DNA of 64,000 nucleotides from Jaenimonas drosophilae (GCA_030849065.1 JASAON010001661.1:62001-126000); one strand, 5' to 3'; positions 38,399-49,295 are shown, numbered from the stretch's first letter. The notes: generated by a model not told the origin, from the sequence alone. Program-made: numbers and translations.

Positions 38399-41300
38399 CT
38401 ACTGCATGCTCGTGGTTGATGATGATGATACGGTGCTGAACGTGAAACGGGTGCGATGAGGAGCAGCTCCTTGCGGGCCCATCGCCGCTTGTGCCACCAG
38501 AACCGGAGAGAAGAGCACCTCCGCCGGTGCCGATGATGATGCCAGTACATCATCATCATTATCATCCACGCAAAATTCATTCGGCCTCAATGTTGGTTGT
38601 GCCGGGGGAGGAGGAGGAAGAGGTGCAGCTTTCAGTGAGAAGACTGTTCGGGTAGATCGGCTCACGCTGTTGTTGTTGTTGTTGGCAATCGTGTGCGTTG
38701 TCTGTGATGGTGGGGGAGGTGGTGGGATAGATGGAGGTAGCGGTGCCAATGGCAGAGAAGGTGGTGCCACGTCAGTCGGTGAAACACAACCCAGCACCGC
38801 TCCGCTCCATCCAAGTGGGTCTACACGCAAGGAGGACCGTGGCGGGCTCTCCACGGTTGTGCTTGCATCAACGTTCTCCCTTGAACGCCGATGTACGTTG
38901 GGGCGTATGGCAAGCCGCGCCACCGTGTGTGTGGTTCGCCTCTCCGCCGTGAGTGGTGATGCAGCTGAGGTGGGCGTTGCCGTGGAGGAGCTCACGCTGG
39001 TGTAGGTGCGATGTTCTTCTTGTGCCACAACATTCATCGGCTCTGGTACCTCCGCAGATGCATTGGACGTACACGCTGACTCCACCACCGCCACAACTTC
39101 TGCAACGAGTGTTGGGGTTGTTGGTGGTGCCGCCTTCATGGAGAAGACCGTCCGGCGTGGCAGCGCAGATGATGAAGCAGGCGCAGGAGGATTCACTGCA
39201 CCTCCAACAACAACAACTTCTCGTGTTGGCGGTGCAGCAACTGGTGCAGTACCGGCATGTGATGCGTGTTGTTTTAGCAAGGACAGAACATTCGTGGATG
39301 GCCCACTTGCGCTAGACGTTGTTGGTTGGCCTTGTGTGGGTGGCACCATAGTGCTGTTGTTGTTGTTGTTGTTGTTGTTGTTGCGGCCCTTCAATTGCAG
39401 TGAGCGGCGCGGTGGTGGGACGGATGAGCCTCCGGCCACAGCCCCAAGGCGGTCGCGCTCCTCCAGCGAAATTAGCAACGATGAAGGAGGCGGAGGTGCT
39501 GCCTCGGCTTGCGGTGATGTGTTTAGCGGTGTTGGTGCCGCCTCCCCGACCTCAACATCCGCCTCCAACAACTGTGCAGGTCGGCCGCAGGTCTGCGACG
39601 ACGGCGCTGACGACGGCAGTGCGCTGCCACGGCTGCTCTGGCTCGTTGCCACCTTCTGAGAGCTCTGCAGGAATCCATCCAAGGTGCCTTGAGTACCAGT
39701 TGGTGTTGCGCACACATCACGACGCACCACATGTTGGCGATCGGCATCGGTGTGAAGATGATGTGCGGCGCTCGTCGCTCCATCCTCATCGCGACGCTCG
39801 AGGACGGCGTTTGTAACGCTCAATTTGTTCTGCAACAAGGGCCAAATGACGCTGTCGGAGGTGCCGTCGGCGAGGAGATACTTGATGGTGCAGGGATGTT
39901 GTTGGCCGATGCGATGAACGCGATCCTCGCACTGAAGATGTGTGCTCGGGTTCCAATCCAATTCACAAAATATAACAGTCGTCGCGCACGTGAAGTTGTG
40001 GCCCGTGCCGCTCGATTGCATCGATAAGATGGCCACGGAGCAGGTTGGTGTCGTGCGAAAGTGTTCGGCGAGACGCTCACGTTGCGCCGCGGGCGTATCT
40101 CCCGTGATGATGATGTAATCAATGGGAAGTTTTGGGCGAACGGAGCCCACCGCGGCCTCAATGGCCTCCATCATGCACTGATGATGGGCAAAGATGATGA
40201 TCTTGCTGCCCGAGTCAAGGTACTGCTCCACCACCCCAACAATGTAGTCCTTCACGGCAGGAATCTTGGCACGTGCGGTGGCAATCTTCAGCTCGAAGGC
40301 GTTGGGTGCGCGGCTACTAACATCTCCTCCGGCATGCCCTCCGGTGCCGTCTGGATGCGTGGCGATGGAGCGGCGCAGCGCCAGCACCTGCCGCTCCAAC
40401 GCCTTGCGCTCCTTCTCTGTGATGGAAATGTATAGCAGCTGCCTCAACTTGGATGGCAGCTCTCCGCCGAGCTCCGCCTTGGTGCGACGAATCAAGAAGT
40501 GCCGCAACAACACGTGGAGCTCATCCATGTGTGAGTGGCCCGACATATCCACGCCATAACGACTCACGAAGGCGTTGCAGTAGCGCGCGGCGAACTGCGC
40601 ACGTGATGGCACCATGTTCGGGCGCATGGCCTGCATCTGCGTGTAGAGCTCAATAGGCCGAGACATGGCGGGTGTGCCGGAGAGGAGCACCACACGTCGT
40701 GCCGCCTTGCATAACCGCAACGCCTGCTGCGACCGTTTCGTATCAGCGGCCTTGATGTAGTGCGATTCATCCAGAATCACCACACTAAATGAGTTCTTCT
40801 CCACCAACTTGATGGAGGAGTACGACACAATCACCACCTCATCCAAGGCGGATGGCGCAGCAGCAGCAGCACCTCCTCCTTGCAGCAGGGCGATGCGTGA
40901 GAAGGGCAGCCCACAAAATCTGTTTATCTCCTTCGCCCAGTTCTCCATCAGCGACATGGGGCAGAGCACGAGCATCGGCCACTCATGGCGGTAGTGATGT
41001 GCCACCGCAATGGCCTGGATCGTCTTACCAAGGCCCATATCATCGGCAATCATGGCACGTCCACCATGGCGGAGCACAAAAGATACGCCACGACGCTGAA
41101 ATGGCTTGAGTTGCATCATCACCACATCCTCACCATCGAGCAGAGCCGTGTCATCATCGTTGTTCTCGTCGTGATCGTCGAGTGCAGCGTTGCGGCGCAA
41201 CACATCGAAGAAGAAGTTTGGAATCTCCTCCACCCACACCCGCGGCAGACGCCGCAGCTCCTCCAACAAGGTGGCGTAGTGAGCCATGTGGTAAACGTAG

Positions 41301-41620
41301 GCGGCGTGTACGCGATGCCAACGTGGATGAAAACGATCATCCTCGAGCACCGCGCGCACCTCCGCACGCCCATCGAGAACACCTTGGCAGCGCATCATCA
41401 CCCCCATCGTGTTGGGTGCCTCGCCCGGTGGCTGCATCGCCTCACAGCGAATGATGATGGCGTCTTCTGGTGTTGTGAGCGTCCAGCCAATGCGGCGGTA
41501 TCCATCGCACTGTGTCGGTGCCACGGCGTAGAAGCGGCAGCGGCCCTGTGGGCATGTGAAGGCCACACGTCCATCGCGTGTAGCAACCGCGCAGGCAGGT
41601 TTACCACACACACAATCCAT
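38399..41620 (-). CDS. SNF2-family helicase, SMARCAL1/ZRANB3-like, with N-terminal GRF zinc finger
   Basis: Predicted 1073 residues. Residues 1-45 form a GRF-type zinc finger (CVCGKPACAV...FTCPQGRCRFY). The SNF2 ATPase starts near 170: FQRRGVSFVLRHGG, Walker A DDMGLGKT (193-200), DESH box (284-287), LLSGTPAMSRPIELY, and the second RecA lobe with LSMQSSGTGHNF and CEDRVHRIGQQ. The compact lobe spacing matches SMARCAL1/ZRANB3 annealing helicases, which remodel stalled replication forks. The last 430 residues are Ser/Pro/Asn-rich, with a nine-Asn run and two near-repeats of RTVFS[ML]KAAP. The ATG at 41620 is the first in frame; a GGAAG acceptor lies about 10 bases upstream. Confidence 0.88.
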   Translation of the reverse strand: MDCVCGKPACAVATRDGRVAFTCPQGRCRFYAVAPTQCDGYRRIGWTLTTPEDAIIIRCEAMQPPGEAPNTMGVMMRCQGVLDGRAEVRAVLEDDRFHPRWHRVHAAYVYHMAHYATLLEELRRLPRVWVEEIPNFFFDVLRRNAALDDHDENNDDDTALLDGEDVVMMQLKPFQRRGVSFVLRHGGRAMIADDMGLGKTIQAIAVAHHYRHEWPMLVLCPMSLMENWAKEINRFCGLPFSRIALLQGGGAAAAAPSALDEVVIVSYSSIKLVEKNSFSVVILDESHYIKAADTKRSQQALRLCKAARRVVLLSGTPAMSRPIELYTQMQAMRPNMVPSRAQFAARYCNAFVSRYGVDMSGHSHMDELHVLLRHFLIRRTKAELGGELPSKLRQLLYISITEKERKALERQVLALRRSIATHPDGTGGHAGGDVSSRAPNAFELKIATARAKIPAVKDYIVGVVEQYLDSGSKIIIFAHHQCMMEAIEAAVGSVRPKLPIDYIIITGDTPAAQRERLAEHFRTTPTCSVAILSMQSSGTGHNFTCATTVIFCELDWNPSTHLQCEDRVHRIGQQHPCTIKYLLADGTSDSVIWPLLQNKLSVTNAVLERRDEDGATSAAHHLHTDADRQHVVRRDVCATPTGTQGTLDGFLQSSQKVATSQSSRGSALPSSAPSSQTCGRPAQLLEADVEVGEAAPTPLNTSPQAEAAPPPPSSLLISLEERDRLGAVAGGSSVPPPRRSLQLKGRNNNNNNNNNSTMVPPTQGQPTTSSASGPSTNVLSLLKQHASHAGTAPVAAPPTREVVVVGGAVNPPAPASSSALPRRTVFSMKAAPPTTPTLVAEVVAVVESACTSNASAEVPEPMNVVAQEEHRTYTSVSSSTATPTSAASPLTAERRTTHTVARLAIRPNVHRRSRENVDASTTVESPPRSSLRVDPLGWSGAVLGCVSPTDVAPPSLPLAPLPPSIPPPPPPSQTTHTIANNNNNSVSRSTRTVFSLKAAPLPPPPPAQPTLRPNEFCVDDNDDDVLASSSAPAEVLFSPVLVAQAAMGPQGAAPHRTRFTFSTVSSSSTTSMQ
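39355..39383. repeat. GTT/AAC repeat encoding poly-Asn
   Basis: About nine GTT units on the plus strand, read as Asn codons in the SNF2 C-terminal tail. Confidence 0.7.
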
Positions 41621-42170
41621 TCAGAGTCTTCCAATGATGATGATGATGATGTTGTTGTTGTGTGTGTAGGGGTCTTGCAATCGCAATCGTAGTGAGGCAC
41701 ACGCTCAGATGGATGGTGCGCTGCTGATTAGCATGCTGATGTGGAGGTGCGACTAGAGCTACGTGCCAAACGTCCTCCGTCGTCGCGAAGAGAAGATGAT
41801 CTCCACACAGGGAATGATGATGAAAGGGGTGAGGATCTTCTCTATGCAGAAAAAAAAAGGAGATGATGATGATAATATTCATGGATGCACAAACACACAA
41901 CTGGAGCTCCATCCTTCCCGATGGCCATCATCATCATCATCTCCACGTGATGCAGATGATGATGATGATGCGTTGATGATGATGAATGTCGTTATGCGCG
42001 AGTTAGTTCGGTTCTAATCAATTTATCCAATTACAGACGTACTTAGGCGGCAGAATCATCCACATCGAAGATGATGGATGTTTTGGTTGTTGTTGTTGTT
42101 GTTGTGGCCGACGACGATGATGATTGCTGGTGGCAACGTCGTGGATATATTATCGTGTTCCTCGTGGCTC
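41621..42170. other. Intergenic region
   Basis: SNF2 leader and 3' UTR of the URB1-like gene. Many ATG/ATC triplet runs (41640-41652, 41917-41985) and a GTT run (42082-42102). No gene seen. Confidence 0.5.
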
Positions 42171-45100
42171 TCACGCACGGGAGATCTTCTTCGCTGGACG
42201 AGATGGCGTGCGCTCAGCTGCCGCCTCACGTGGTCGCCGTTGGCCGCCAGCCGGCCGATGCAAAGATGATGATGATGATGATGATGAACCACGTCCACGA
42301 GCAGCGTACCTCTGTGCTCCTCCACGTTGTGGCGTGGTATGCATCGAAGATGAGGTATTGCGTGGCCGCGGTACATACGAGCGACCCTCACCCTCCACAC
42401 GCTCGAAGAACTTGGCCACACCCTCCGAAAAGAGGCTCAGCGTGTGTTTCATGCGCTCATGTGTGCTGCGTGCAGAAACGTGGGCCTCGTGAAGGCGCTC
42501 GCTCAGCAGCTGAAGCTGCTCCTCCATTGCGTGGAGCTGCAGCTGCCGCTCCTGACGAGCAGCAGCTGGGTTTGGTGCAGCACCACGCGTGGGTGTTGGC
42601 GATGAAGATGATGACGATGGTGTGGTGGATGAAACAAAGACTGAGCTAAGAATGAAGATGAGCTCCAACACTGCCGAAAAGAGCGGGCCTTCATACTTGT
42701 GTGGTTGTGTATCACCAAACTCCGCGCAGAGTTGATGCGCGAAGGAGATGGCCCACGAGAGAAGATGGCCTTCATCCGCCAGCTGCAGCGCCACGGCCTG
42801 CGACGTTCGGCACACCGCCACCAACACTTCCATGAAGCGGAGGCGCACGTCGTTCGAGCTCGCGACGAGATCCACCAACATCATCAACGCTTCGAGCGAT
42901 TCAGATTGGATGATGGCGGCGGCATCGCCATTGGTGCTGCACCCGTGTTGCAGAAGCTGAAGCACCACGCGGAGGTGTGGGGGCTCCTCACGACGGAGAT
43001 CATCGAGCACCTTCGTTGCTGATTCGTGTGCGATGCTGCTCTGCTGCATTCCATTCTTTTGCATCTCGAGCTGCTGTTCCATCATGAGCGGTGCGTTGAT
43101 GGCGCCGAGAGGGAACGCCGTCAGCCACGACGAGAGCGGCACCGGCGAGGTGAAGAGCGCATGTACGTCACCAAAAAGATGCAGCAGGTGTGCGTGAAGG
43201 GCATCGCTGTGGAGGCCGAGAGGCTTTAACGCCACGACGAGCAGCGCGGAGAGCGGGGCTGGCAATCGCGGCACCACAACGGCATCGTCTGACGTGGCCG
43301 TGGAGGTGGCGGCGGTGTTGTGGTGATGCTGGCGTTGTTTATTCGCGAGCTGAATGAGCTTCAAGCGCGCGAGGCTCGCCACAATCTTGGTTGGCCCGTT
43401 GGGCATGTACGCAGCGTGGAGCGCTGAGGCCGCAAAGGTGCGGAGTGCGGCCTCGGTGCAGCTCAGGCCACGGATGAGAATGGGGAGGCACCGTGCGCCA
43501 ACGAAGCGATGTGGTGCGGTGGTGGCAGGAAGTGCCAACACCGTGTGAAGCAGCGGGAGAAGATAGCGTACATCCATGATGCGTGCGGAGGTGGCGGTGG
43601 CAAATGGCGCCACGACGAGATCCTCCTCGGAAGAGATCTCGGAGAAGACGGCGCGGAGGAGGTCTAGCGCGGGTCTGCCACGACGGTGGCACACAACCGT
43701 GTTGCTCAACCGCGCTGGCATGTGCAGGGCCATGTGCTGCACCTCCTCAACGCTCCACGCATCAATCAGGGCGGTGAGCATATCAATCTCTGGGGTTTGG
43801 TGCGCAACGGGGAAGTGCGACGAAATGAGGAAGCGCTGCTCCGCGACCTCCTGCGGCACAAGAGCTCCACGATACATTGATGGGGGATCATCGGATGTGT
43901 TGTCGTTCTTCTTCTTGTTGGCGGCAGTCTCTCGGTAGTAGTGGATAGTGAGGAGGATGGCGTAGCGAATGCGGTCATTGGCGGAGATGCTGCCAGTGTA
44001 AGCCGCCATGATGATGCGGGCGATGGAGCTTGTGCAGGCGGTCGTGGCAACCGCAGAAGAGGATGAAACATCATCATCATCATTCGTATCGAATGGGGTG
44101 TAGAGCAACGTACGCACACACACGAGCACCAACATGTTCAGGCCAGCCGTGGCGGCGTCGCGTTGTTCTGCCTGAGCAGAGAGCACCACCGCCTCGAATT
44201 GATGAAGATGCTCGAGCAGCTTCACACAAAACGTGCGTAGCGAGACTAACTTCTCCAACATGGATGCCCCCGCGCGGAGGGCGGTGGAGAGCTCCGACAA
44301 CACACGTCCTGCCAACTCCCAGCACACGGCGTTGCTGGCGAGAAGACGTGGGAGCTCAACCACGTGAAGCACAAGCTCCTCCACACTCTGCGCTGCAGAT
44401 GCTGATGATGATGATGATGAATCGGTCTTGGTGCGGCACAGTGGCAGAACGCTGCTGCCGACCTGGAGTTGCATCTCCAGCTCTATCTCCGTCGCTGCCT
44501 GAACGGGAGAGCGGCAGTTTCGGCAGAAGAAGAGCACCTGATCGTGTGGAGCAAGATAGGGTGCCATCTCACCACGTAGTGTGCGTGATGAGGATGAGGA
44601 TGATATGTTGGTTGCATTCATCATCAACAGCTCCGAAGATTGCGCCGCGGCCTCCATCTTCCTGGTCTCTGCCTGATGAGCGAGTACATCGCCAACAAGG
44701 CGCGCGGCAATGGTGTGGCGCTGTGCGTAATGCCCAACCACCTCCGCCACCACCGCTTCGAAGTCGGTCAAGTGCGCCTGTAAATCCAAACTCCAGAGGT
44801 CCTCCTTCTTGGTGTTGTTGTTCTTGTTGGAAGCACCACCTGACGTTGTTGTGCTCGACGTCGTGGCAGCCGCCGCGCGCTTCTCTGCGGTTTTGCTGAT
44901 GAAGGTGTTGGCGGCGGCCACAAGGATGCCCGACTGACCGGCGAAGAGCTCCTCCGCCACACGATCCGCCGCCTTGGAGAGGCTGCGCTGCAACAAGCTG
45001 TTTATCATGTGCAAGAAGCACGGGATCGTCTCGGCACGCAAGGTGAGCACCCACAGCATGGCCTCTTCTAGCTCACACCCAAACTGCATCGATACGCCAT

Positions 45101-47174
45101 GCACGCACCACTGCAGCAGCCGCGCAATCCACGTGAGGGTGTTCTTCATGGTAAGTGGCAAAGACGTCAGTCGCTCCATCGACGTGCCGCGGTGCCGTGT
45201 TGCCCACAACAACACACTCAGGAGCAGCGGCCAATCCGTAAGTCCGGCCTGCGTCGAGGAGCTCAACGTGATGTGGTGGAGCTTCACCATGGAAACGCCA
45301 GAGGAGAGGCCAGAGACGAGAAGTTGGCAGAGAAGAGCGATGGAGCTCGGCTCCCACGTGGCGAGGATGTCGTTGCCACGTCGAAGTGCATCCGCGATCG
45401 GGCGTGTGGAGGCCTCGAAGGTTGGCAGCCACGTTGGCACCGCGCTGATCCACGGCATGCGCAGCTCAAACACGTCTGTGTAGCTCACCATGAGACGCAT
45501 CATGCGTTGTGTGATAAACTGCACCTTGGCCGTGCTGACGGCGTTGGTGGTGGCGAGGCCACCTTCCTGCATCAAGGCGTGAATCTGCTGCGTCATGCGG
45601 TGCCAGAACTCCTCGCGACGTGGCAACGCAGCGAGGAGGAGATGAACAACGTTGGCATCAAATGATTCCCAATCGCTGAGAGGATCGGCAGCAAAGAGCT
45701 GCTCCTCCACGAGTGCCAACGCATCATGCTCCTTCTCTTCATCATCCGTCGATGAAGTACCACGTACTCTGCCGCCACCACGCTTCTGAATGTTTCGGAT
45801 GATGGCCAACACCTTCCTCGCTCGCGTGAGGGCAGCCTCCGTCGCCTGCATTGCCAACACCAACGTGAGGAGGTTGCTGGAGCTCTTAATCATGCGATGG
45901 ATGTACTCGGCAGACCACGTTGGGAAGATCTCATCTACAACCTCTCGCGGGCTCATGCAGTAGAAGCTATCCACTGTGGCCGAAACTTCGCGCAGGCGTA
46001 CACGTTCTGCTTGCAAGTGATACGGCAGAGGTGCCATGGCGATGCGCGTCAGGATGTTGATGGTGGCAACCTGCGACGTTGATCTGGCAGACTCCCCAAC
46101 CTCCTCGGTGAGATGGGATGAGATGCGCGAGTAGTACGGCCGGATGAGGTCGGGTGCCTGATGCAGAATGAAGAGGAGCAGCCGCGACGAAAGGGCGCTG
46201 CTGCGTGGACGTAGCTGCCGCAACAAGAAGAAGAGAATGAAGTTTGGCATGCCACGATCATCGAGTGCCTCGGCGCGGGAGCTGGCGTAGTCGGCGGGTG
46301 ATTCATGCATCTCAAGTACCACGCGATGAAGAAGCTCTGCCGCGCGCTCCGCCACGGGAGGGTACTCGAGCGCCTTGACGAGAAGACGGAAGATGCTGCG
46401 TTGGCCCATCAATGTTGCCCGCTTCTGTGCCGCCGTGATGGAGCGGGCGTTGAGGAAGTACGTCTCAAAGGCATCGAGCGCAGCGCGGCCAACCTCCAAG
46501 CCTTGCGTCGTGCCCTCGAGCAAGAGCTCCGCCACATCGCCAAGAAGTGTGGAGATGAACCCGTGCGCGCACATCACCTCCGAGCTCGTCGTGGAGAAGC
46601 GCGATTGCACAATGGCCAACAAAAACTGCGCGCGCGCAAGACGAACACGGCGTTGGGCATAGGTCAGCCGTGCGCGGAAACATGCCAGATTGAGTGGCAG
46701 CTGCTGGCCGAAACGTGCGAGGATTAGCTTCGGTGCGTACGTGGCGGCGAGCGTGAGAAAATCGAGCACCGCGAGGGTCAGCGGCACCGAATCATCGGCC
46801 AAGGTGGCGAGGATCTTCTTCAGCCCTGCAAATGATGCACCGCGGCAGAATTCACGAATGAGGTGGGTGCGGCTGCTGTGCTCGCTGCATCGCGCTGACC
46901 ACGGTGAGGATGATGATGTTGTGGCAGAGGATGAAGCTTCCCCACTGGCGCGACAGCAGCGGATGAGCGTGCATACGGCCCGAAGTGTAGCCTCCATCAG
47001 CTCTGGACGTTGTGCGCAGCTCTTTAGTGCATCCATCGCCTGCGGGCTGTGGATGATGGCGGCAGCTGCAGCTCCATCTGCCTCCGCCTCACTCTTAATC
47101 TTGGCGAGGCCATCAATCACGGTTTCGTTGTACTTGGAGAGGAGGTGGCCAACAATGGGCTCCACGATAGACAT
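42171..47174 (-). CDS. Large HEAT-type nucleolar protein, URB1/Npa1-like
   Basis: Predicted 1667 residues, the largest gene here. It is almost entirely alpha-helical. The N-terminal 400 residues show the Npa1/URB1 pattern: helical repeats with LSSRLLLFILHQAPDLIRPYY followed by the segment around MSPREVVDEIFPTWSAEYIHRMIKSS. The C-terminal end is basic and Gly/Arg/Ser-rich (GRGSSSSSSSSLHRPAGG). URB1 is a scaffold of early 60S pre-ribosomal particles in the nucleolus. The call rests on this pattern and on length; another HEAT-repeat scaffold cannot be excluded. A nine-codon upstream extension exists but starts with GTG, so the ATG at 47174 is used. It lies just after a run of possible acceptors (TTTTTTGTTACTAG). 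Confidence 0.6.
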   Translation of the reverse strand: MSIVEPIVGHLLSKYNETVIDGLAKIKSEAEADGAAAAAIIHSPQAMDALKSCAQRPELMEATLRAVCTLIRCCRASGEASSSATTSSSSPWSARCSEHSSRTHLIREFCRGASFAGLKKILATLADDSVPLTLAVLDFLTLAATYAPKLILARFGQQLPLNLACFRARLTYAQRRVRLARAQFLLAIVQSRFSTTSSEVMCAHGFISTLLGDVAELLLEGTTQGLEVGRAALDAFETYFLNARSITAAQKRATLMGQRSIFRLLVKALEYPPVAERAAELLHRVVLEMHESPADYASSRAEALDDRGMPNFILFFLLRQLRPRSSALSSRLLLFILHQAPDLIRPYYSRISSHLTEEVGESARSTSQVATINILTRIAMAPLPYHLQAERVRLREVSATVDSFYCMSPREVVDEIFPTWSAEYIHRMIKSSSNLLTLVLAMQATEAALTRARKVLAIIRNIQKRGGGRVRGTSSTDDEEKEHDALALVEEQLFAADPLSDWESFDANVVHLLLAALPRREEFWHRMTQQIHALMQEGGLATTNAVSTAKVQFITQRMMRLMVSYTDVFELRMPWISAVPTWLPTFEASTRPIADALRRGNDILATWEPSSIALLCQLLVSGLSSGVSMVKLHHITLSSSTQAGLTDWPLLLSVLLWATRHRGTSMERLTSLPLTMKNTLTWIARLLQWCVHGVSMQFGCELEEAMLWVLTLRAETIPCFLHMINSLLQRSLSKAADRVAEELFAGQSGILVAAANTFISKTAEKRAAAATTSSTTTSGGASNKNNNTKKEDLWSLDLQAHLTDFEAVVAEVVGHYAQRHTIAARLVGDVLAHQAETRKMEAAAQSSELLMMNATNISSSSSSRTLRGEMAPYLAPHDQVLFFCRNCRSPVQAATEIELEMQLQVGSSVLPLCRTKTDSSSSSSASAAQSVEELVLHVVELPRLLASNAVCWELAGRVLSELSTALRAGASMLEKLVSLRTFCVKLLEHLHQFEAVVLSAQAEQRDAATAGLNMLVLVCVRTLLYTPFDTNDDDDVSSSSAVATTACTSSIARIIMAAYTGSISANDRIRYAILLTIHYYRETAANKKKNDNTSDDPPSMYRGALVPQEVAEQRFLISSHFPVAHQTPEIDMLTALIDAWSVEEVQHMALHMPARLSNTVVCHRRGRPALDLLRAVFSEISSEEDLVVAPFATATSARIMDVRYLLPLLHTVLALPATTAPHRFVGARCLPILIRGLSCTEAALRTFAASALHAAYMPNGPTKIVASLARLKLIQLANKQRQHHHNTAATSTATSDDAVVVPRLPAPLSALLVVALKPLGLHSDALHAHLLHLFGDVHALFTSPVPLSSWLTAFPLGAINAPLMMEQQLEMQKNGMQQSSIAHESATKVLDDLRREEPPHLRVVLQLLQHGCSTNGDAAAIIQSESLEALMMLVDLVASSNDVRLRFMEVLVAVCRTSQAVALQLADEGHLLSWAISFAHQLCAEFGDTQPHKYEGPLFSAVLELIFILSSVFVSSTTPSSSSSSPTPTRGAAPNPAAARQERQLQLHAMEEQLQLLSERLHEAHVSARSTHERMKHTLSLFSEGVAKFFERVEGEGRSYVPRPRNTSSSMHTTPQRGGAQRYAARGRGSSSSSSSSLHRPAGGQRRPREAAAERTPSRPAKKISRA

Positions 47175-47675
47175 GATGATGAAGAAGTCTGCCCTACACA
47201 CGTACTACCTAGTAACAAAAAACAATATCTAGCACACACACACACACAGACACAAACATGGAAGAAGATAGATGATGATGATGATGATGCATCTTGTTCG
47301 TGAAACACACAACAACAACACAGGAGATGTACTCCACATCAGCGTCGTCGTAGCTCCGCAGAATTCATCATATTCATCATCCTTATGGAACCCCCAAAAT
47401 TGAAGAGAAGCACCACATGAATGCATCCCACACATCACGTAGACGAGTAACTCGGCAGAAAAAAAAAAAGAGCAAGGCACGTATCTTTGAGCGAGACAAG
47501 AGGAACAGCGTAGATGAGAAGGGAGATGATGAAAGATTGCGCGTATGAGATGTTGTGGGTGTGGCGTGGAAGATCCATCATCACCCCATCCGCATCATCG
47601 CGACAAGACGTTGGAGCAAGAGTGCATGTGCATCTCCCCAACATGGTTGTAAGCGTGTGTTGCGCACCATCTCTA
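47175..47675. other. Intergenic region
   Basis: URB1-like leader, a CA repeat near 47232-47249, an A run at 47459-47470, and the 3' UTR of the next gene. Confidence 0.5.
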
Positions 47676-48911
47676 TCAATGCGTGCGCATCACCTCCACA
47701 ACATCAGCGTTGTAGGCCTTCAGCTGAGATGCCTCGGGTAGCTCCAAGGCGTTGCCCTGTTGGCTGCTCTTCTTCTCATCCGCTGCATCAACGCGCTGAA
47801 CGAGGTGCGCGCAGAAGTTGGGGAAGAGCACATACCGTTGTGTGCCAAACATGAAGGTAGAAAGAGAGGCCCACATGCTGCTGGAGAGCGTTGATCCTGC
47901 TTCTGCGGTTGGTGTGCCATGCGCCAAAAGCCACTCCTGGTAGGTGGTCCAGCTCGCGGGCAGCCACACCATGCCGTAGTGGCCTGGTTGTTGCAACAAG
48001 AATGGATCATTGCGGATGGATTCGGCAAGGAGATCGATGCCGGTCGGGTGGTGGCGCCGTGCGTCGGCGGAGAGCGGCATCACCGTCAATGGGCGGTGCA
48101 GTGAGATGCCCATCATGGCCTGTGGTGCAGCGCTTGGCCGTGGAGTGGTTACACGCCACTCATCCTGCGTGCGTGTGCTCCAGCCATCACCACCGGTCTT
48201 TGGTGCTGCTGCTGCATCCACGACTGGTGGCAGCCCAGCGGTTACACTCGGTGTTGCCAAGACGTACGTGTTGATGGCCGCCGCCAACCACTTCATCCAC
48301 TCGCTACTCACCATGGCATCCTTCTCCAGCAGCACCCACATCTCCCACTCCGACTGTGGCTGCCACAGCCGTGAGAGCTCATCCACGTCCATGTGCGGCG
48401 GCAATGCACGAATGGCGAAGCGCCCACGCTTCCATCGGTAGTGGTGCAGCATGGCAAGGATGGGGCGGTAGGCCTCACGCTCTGTTGCATCGCGCGGAGT
48501 TGGCACGAGCACCTCCACATCCACGGGGCAGGGGCAGGTGCTGTAGTCGGCGGCCGCCAACGCACGGAGCTGCTCCTCCATGGCATGATGATCCCCAGCC
48601 TCCTCCACGCGCAGGGTGATGATAAAGCGATGCATCGCCAACAACTTATCTGCAGATTCTAGTTTGGCCGTTGTTGTGTTGATGGATGGCGGCGGCAGCC
48701 ACTCATGAATCTGCGAGCCGGCGCGTTCAACCGCACGTCCAATGATATCATCCTCCTCACTCATGACGGAGCCTCCAGAGATAAACATGTATATCACCAA
48801 CAAGATACCACCAAGAATGTAGAGCAAACCACCCAGGACATACACCGGATCACGGTTGCGCGAGAGGAACTCCGGCCGGCTGCGACGAATCGGAGCTGAC
48901 ATGCTGCGCAT
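47676..48911 (-). CDS. Type II membrane protein, possible Golgi glycosyltransferase
   Basis: Predicted 411 residues. A short basic cytosolic tail (MRSMSAPIRRSRPEF) precedes one membrane span at about 23-44, then a lumenal domain. The core reads like a GT-A type nucleotide-sugar transferase: a HRFIITLRVEE strand, a spread of Arg/Trp positions, and WVLLEKDAMVSSEWMKWL, which looks like the 'LEDD-x-x-VS' acidic motif of family-2-like transferases with a weakened acidic pair. The call is tentative. The in-frame extension of 84 residues upstream contains an acceptor (AG at 48971-48972), so the ATG at 48911 is preferred. Confidence 0.5.
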   Translation of the reverse strand: MRSMSAPIRRSRPEFLSRNRDPVYVLGGLLYILGGILLVIYMFISGGSVMSEEDDIIGRAVERAGSQIHEWLPPPSINTTTAKLESADKLLAMHRFIITLRVEEAGDHHAMEEQLRALAAADYSTCPCPVDVEVLVPTPRDATEREAYRPILAMLHHYRWKRGRFAIRALPPHMDVDELSRLWQPQSEWEMWVLLEKDAMVSSEWMKWLAAAINTYVLATPSVTAGLPPVVDAAAAPKTGGDGWSTRTQDEWRVTTPRPSAAPQAMMGISLHRPLTVMPLSADARRHHPTGIDLLAESIRNDPFLLQQPGHYGMVWLPASWTTYQEWLLAHGTPTAEAGSTLSSSMWASLSTFMFGTQRYVLFPNFCAHLVQRVDAADEKKSSQQGNALELPEASQLKAYNADVVEVMRTH

Positions 48912-49295
48912 GATAAAAATGATGCAAGAGGAAATACAACCGCGCTGGCGGTGTGTTGTTGCGTGTATGCCTGAATGAAAGTGTGTGTAGGAGGGGGAAG
49001 ATAGCAGCACCAGCGTGTGCAACAAGAAAGAAGGGGGAGGGAGACGACCACCGCGGAAACGTGCCACACTCGTACGGCCAACACACAACACACGTGAATG
49101 ATATCTGCCTACGCTGTGATGTAAAGTGGAGAAGAAGAAAGAAAAAAGATGCATGTACGTCATGATGTGTTATGGTAGATGTCATTTGTTGCACCATGCA
49201 GCGGTTTGTTGCGCCATCACACACGCGTACAAAACCCTCATTAATGCATGTGAAAGAGAGCTCCAACCATCAACCAACCATGCGTGGATGCGCAC
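48912..49295. other. Intergenic region
   Basis: Leader of the membrane protein gene and 3' UTR of the first TRM13-like gene. No gene seen. Confidence 0.5.
48971..49003 (-). promoter_or_regulatory. Spliced-leader acceptor for the type II membrane protein
   Basis: Minus-strand CTTCCCCCTCCTAC, then ACTTTCATTCAG, about 60 bases before the ATG at 48911. Confidence 0.65.

Noticed and set aside
44030..44899. Plus-strand open frame of 289 codons
   Set aside because: Antisense to the URB1-like gene and Arg/Pro/Ser-rich without a domain.
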